DNA from: Lysobacterales bacterium
GTDB lineage: Bacteria; Pseudomonadota; Gammaproteobacteria; Xanthomonadales; Marinicellaceae
DNA: 5,661 nt
Direction of reading: 5' to 3'
Assembly (NCBI GenBank): GCA_027083915.1
Contig: JALWML010000197.1
Span: 1 to 5,661, forward strand
The notes beneath the pieces were generated by a model. The model saw only the letters and a list, made by a program, of their open reading frames with translations. It was not told the DNA's origin and did not search any database. Every line of letters starts with the position of its first letter. Position 1 is the stretch's first letter. Below, piece by piece: positions 4,430-5,661 of this stretch. A program made the translations under genes and the position numbers.

Positions 4430-5661
4430 ATGTTTTTAAAAAATAATATATATGCATTTTTAGCAAATTTCATCATTCCTTTTTGTGTTGTTTCTGCATT
4501 GAATAACCCTAGCCAGGCTATATTTATATGGCCTAGTGTTGGTATCGGGGTAATTTCAGCTTTAGTTTGGGGATATAAAATTATTCCTGCTTTATACTTA
4601 GCACAACTTTTACTCAACTTCGCACTTTATCCAAATGACCAATTTGTATTAAGCAACTTGCTTATTAATAATCTATTTATTCTTACTGGTCTGGTTCAGT
4701 ACTATGTCGGTGCTTTTCTCATTCGTTATTTTATTGGCCACCCCAACCCTTTAATATCAAGTCACTCAATTATAAAACTGTATCTGCTTATTGGCCCTCT
4801 TATAGCACTCATTTCAACAACTTTAAACAGCCTTGCAAAATTTTTCTTATCAACAAATATTAGTAGCATATCAATCTTTTCTCATTATTTGGATTGGTGG
4901 TTCGGCGACTATATTGGCTTTGTTATATTTGCTCCTCTTTTATTAGTGGTAATTGGTCAACCAAGATCAATTTGGCGACCTCGTTATTTAACACTTGTTT
5001 TACCTGTTTTATTAACTCTTATTTTCATTATTTTTCTCTACAATAAAACAGAGTTTTCCGATAAACAAAGATTAAAAGATAATTTTAGCACGAAATCAGA
5101 ACTCATCACCACTATCATCAACCAGAAACTTAACTGGATAAATGAATTTCTTAATGCTGGTTTAAGTCATTTTTTGCCTTTTGAAAAGTGGGAGGATAAA
5201 TTTGAAAGTTTTTTGACTACAGCTGGAGATTTTAATGATTCAATTATTGGTATCGCTTGGATTAATGAAAATAGTAACATTAAATTTTTCCAACCTCACA
5301 AGCAAAATGACAGCCGATTTAATTTAATACAACAAATTAATTATAAAGATTTTCTCAAAACTACATTATCAAAAAATAGAACCAGCTATCATGAGAATTC
5401 TAAATTATTTAGCAATACATATCAATTTATCAAAACAAAAGCAAAGACAACAATTGTTATATTTCACGACCCAATCAAGTTAATCACTAACATACTAGAT
5501 TCTTATGACTTTTATGATACTCAAGTGAGTATCACTCTTGAAGACTTAAATAAACCACTCAATCTTAGAGAAGTTAATAAACCTATTTTTAATGATTTTT
5601 CAGTTCAATCTGTAATAACTTTTTCCAAAGATACATGGGCAATAAACTATCAGCCTACACT
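4430..5661 (+). CDS. MASE1-CHASE membrane sensor, N-terminal part (runs off right edge)
   Basis: The frame is open for 410 codons from the ATG at 4430 to the window end; an in-frame TAA at 4418-4420 makes this the first possible ATG. Residues about 8-204 form a MASE1-type integral membrane sensor domain with roughly seven hydrophobic segments (near 8-24, 30-48, 51-67, 77-101, 114-138, 158-175, 186-204). Its hallmarks are IWPSVGIGV (33-41) and DWWFGDYIGFVIFAPLLLV (155-173). Residues from about 205 onward are hydrophilic and look like an extracytoplasmic CHASE domain, ending with the typical ITFSKDTWAINYQPT (396-410). Such proteins normally continue with a transmembrane helix and a GGDEF, GGDEF-EAL or histidine kinase output; which one cannot be seen. 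No Shine-Dalgarno precedes the ATG. Codon use seems even richer in A and T than etfBA and folD (by eye). Confidence 0.85.
   Translation, partial: MFLKNNIYAFLANFIIPFCVVSALNNPSQAIFIWPSVGIGVISALVWGYKIIPALYLAQLLLNFALYPNDQFVLSNLLINNLFILTGLVQYYVGAFLIRYFIGHPNPLISSHSIIKLYLLIGPLIALISTTLNSLAKFFLSTNISSISIFSHYLDWWFGDYIGFVIFAPLLLVVIGQPRSIWRPRYLTLVLPVLLTLIFIIFLYNKTEFSDKQRLKDNFSTKSELITTIINQKLNWINEFLNAGLSHFLPFEKWEDKFESFLTTAGDFNDSIIGIAWINENSNIKFFQPHKQNDSRFNLIQQINYKDFLKTTLSKNRTSYHENSKLFSNTYQFIKTKAKTTIVIFHDPIKLITNILDSYDFYDTQVSITLEDLNKPLNLREVNKPIFNDFSVQSVITFSKDTWAINYQPT

Noticed and set aside
4372..4617. 81-codon minus-strand frame opposite the sensor start
   Set aside because: It is antisense to the MASE1 region, whose motifs are clear on the plus strand.

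Overview
The window looks like chromosome of an AT-rich gammaproteobacterium. Three things support this: the FolD sequence follows the E. coli type closely (including the GASNIVGRP nucleotide-loop wording), the EtfB/EtfA pair is the ordinary housekeeping respiratory type, and the DUF1244 protein is of proteobacterial type. The species cannot be named from the sequence alone. No transposase, integrase, tRNA, rRNA or CRISPR array was seen.

Layout from left to right: (1) bases 1-55 hold the first 18 codons of an unidentified minus-strand gene. (2) A 207-bp divergent intergenic region contains a near-perfect 22-bp palindrome with a consensus TATAAT inside it. (3) etfB-etfA (263-1947, plus strand) overlap by one base and encode the two subunits of electron-transfer flavoprotein. 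(4) A strong hairpin terminator at 1977-2003 separates etfA from the convergent folD and may serve both. (5) folD (2039-2884, minus strand) encodes the bifunctional methylene-tetrahydrofolate dehydrogenase/cyclohydrolase. (6) Divergent from folD, and only 48 bp from it, is a likely three-gene transcription unit: a DUF1244 protein, a GNAT acetyltransferase and a small Cys-rich lipoprotein. The lipoprotein gene overlaps the acetyltransferase stop codon through GTGA. (7) A 386-bp AT-rich gap follows. (8) A large membrane sensor gene starts at 4430 and runs off the right edge. Its visible 410 codons read as a MASE1 membrane domain followed by a CHASE-like extracytoplasmic sensing domain; the output domain is outside the window.

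Functionally, etfBA feeds electrons from flavin dehydrogenases (for example acyl-CoA dehydrogenases) towards the respiratory quinone pool, and folD supplies one-carbon units. These two are housekeeping loci that happen to sit side by side. The DUF1244-GNAT-lipoprotein set has no known joint role. The least understood parts are the lipoprotein with two equally spaced four-cysteine repeats, the long leader before the sensor gene, and the sensor itself. I do not see convincing evidence of a wholly new multi-gene system.
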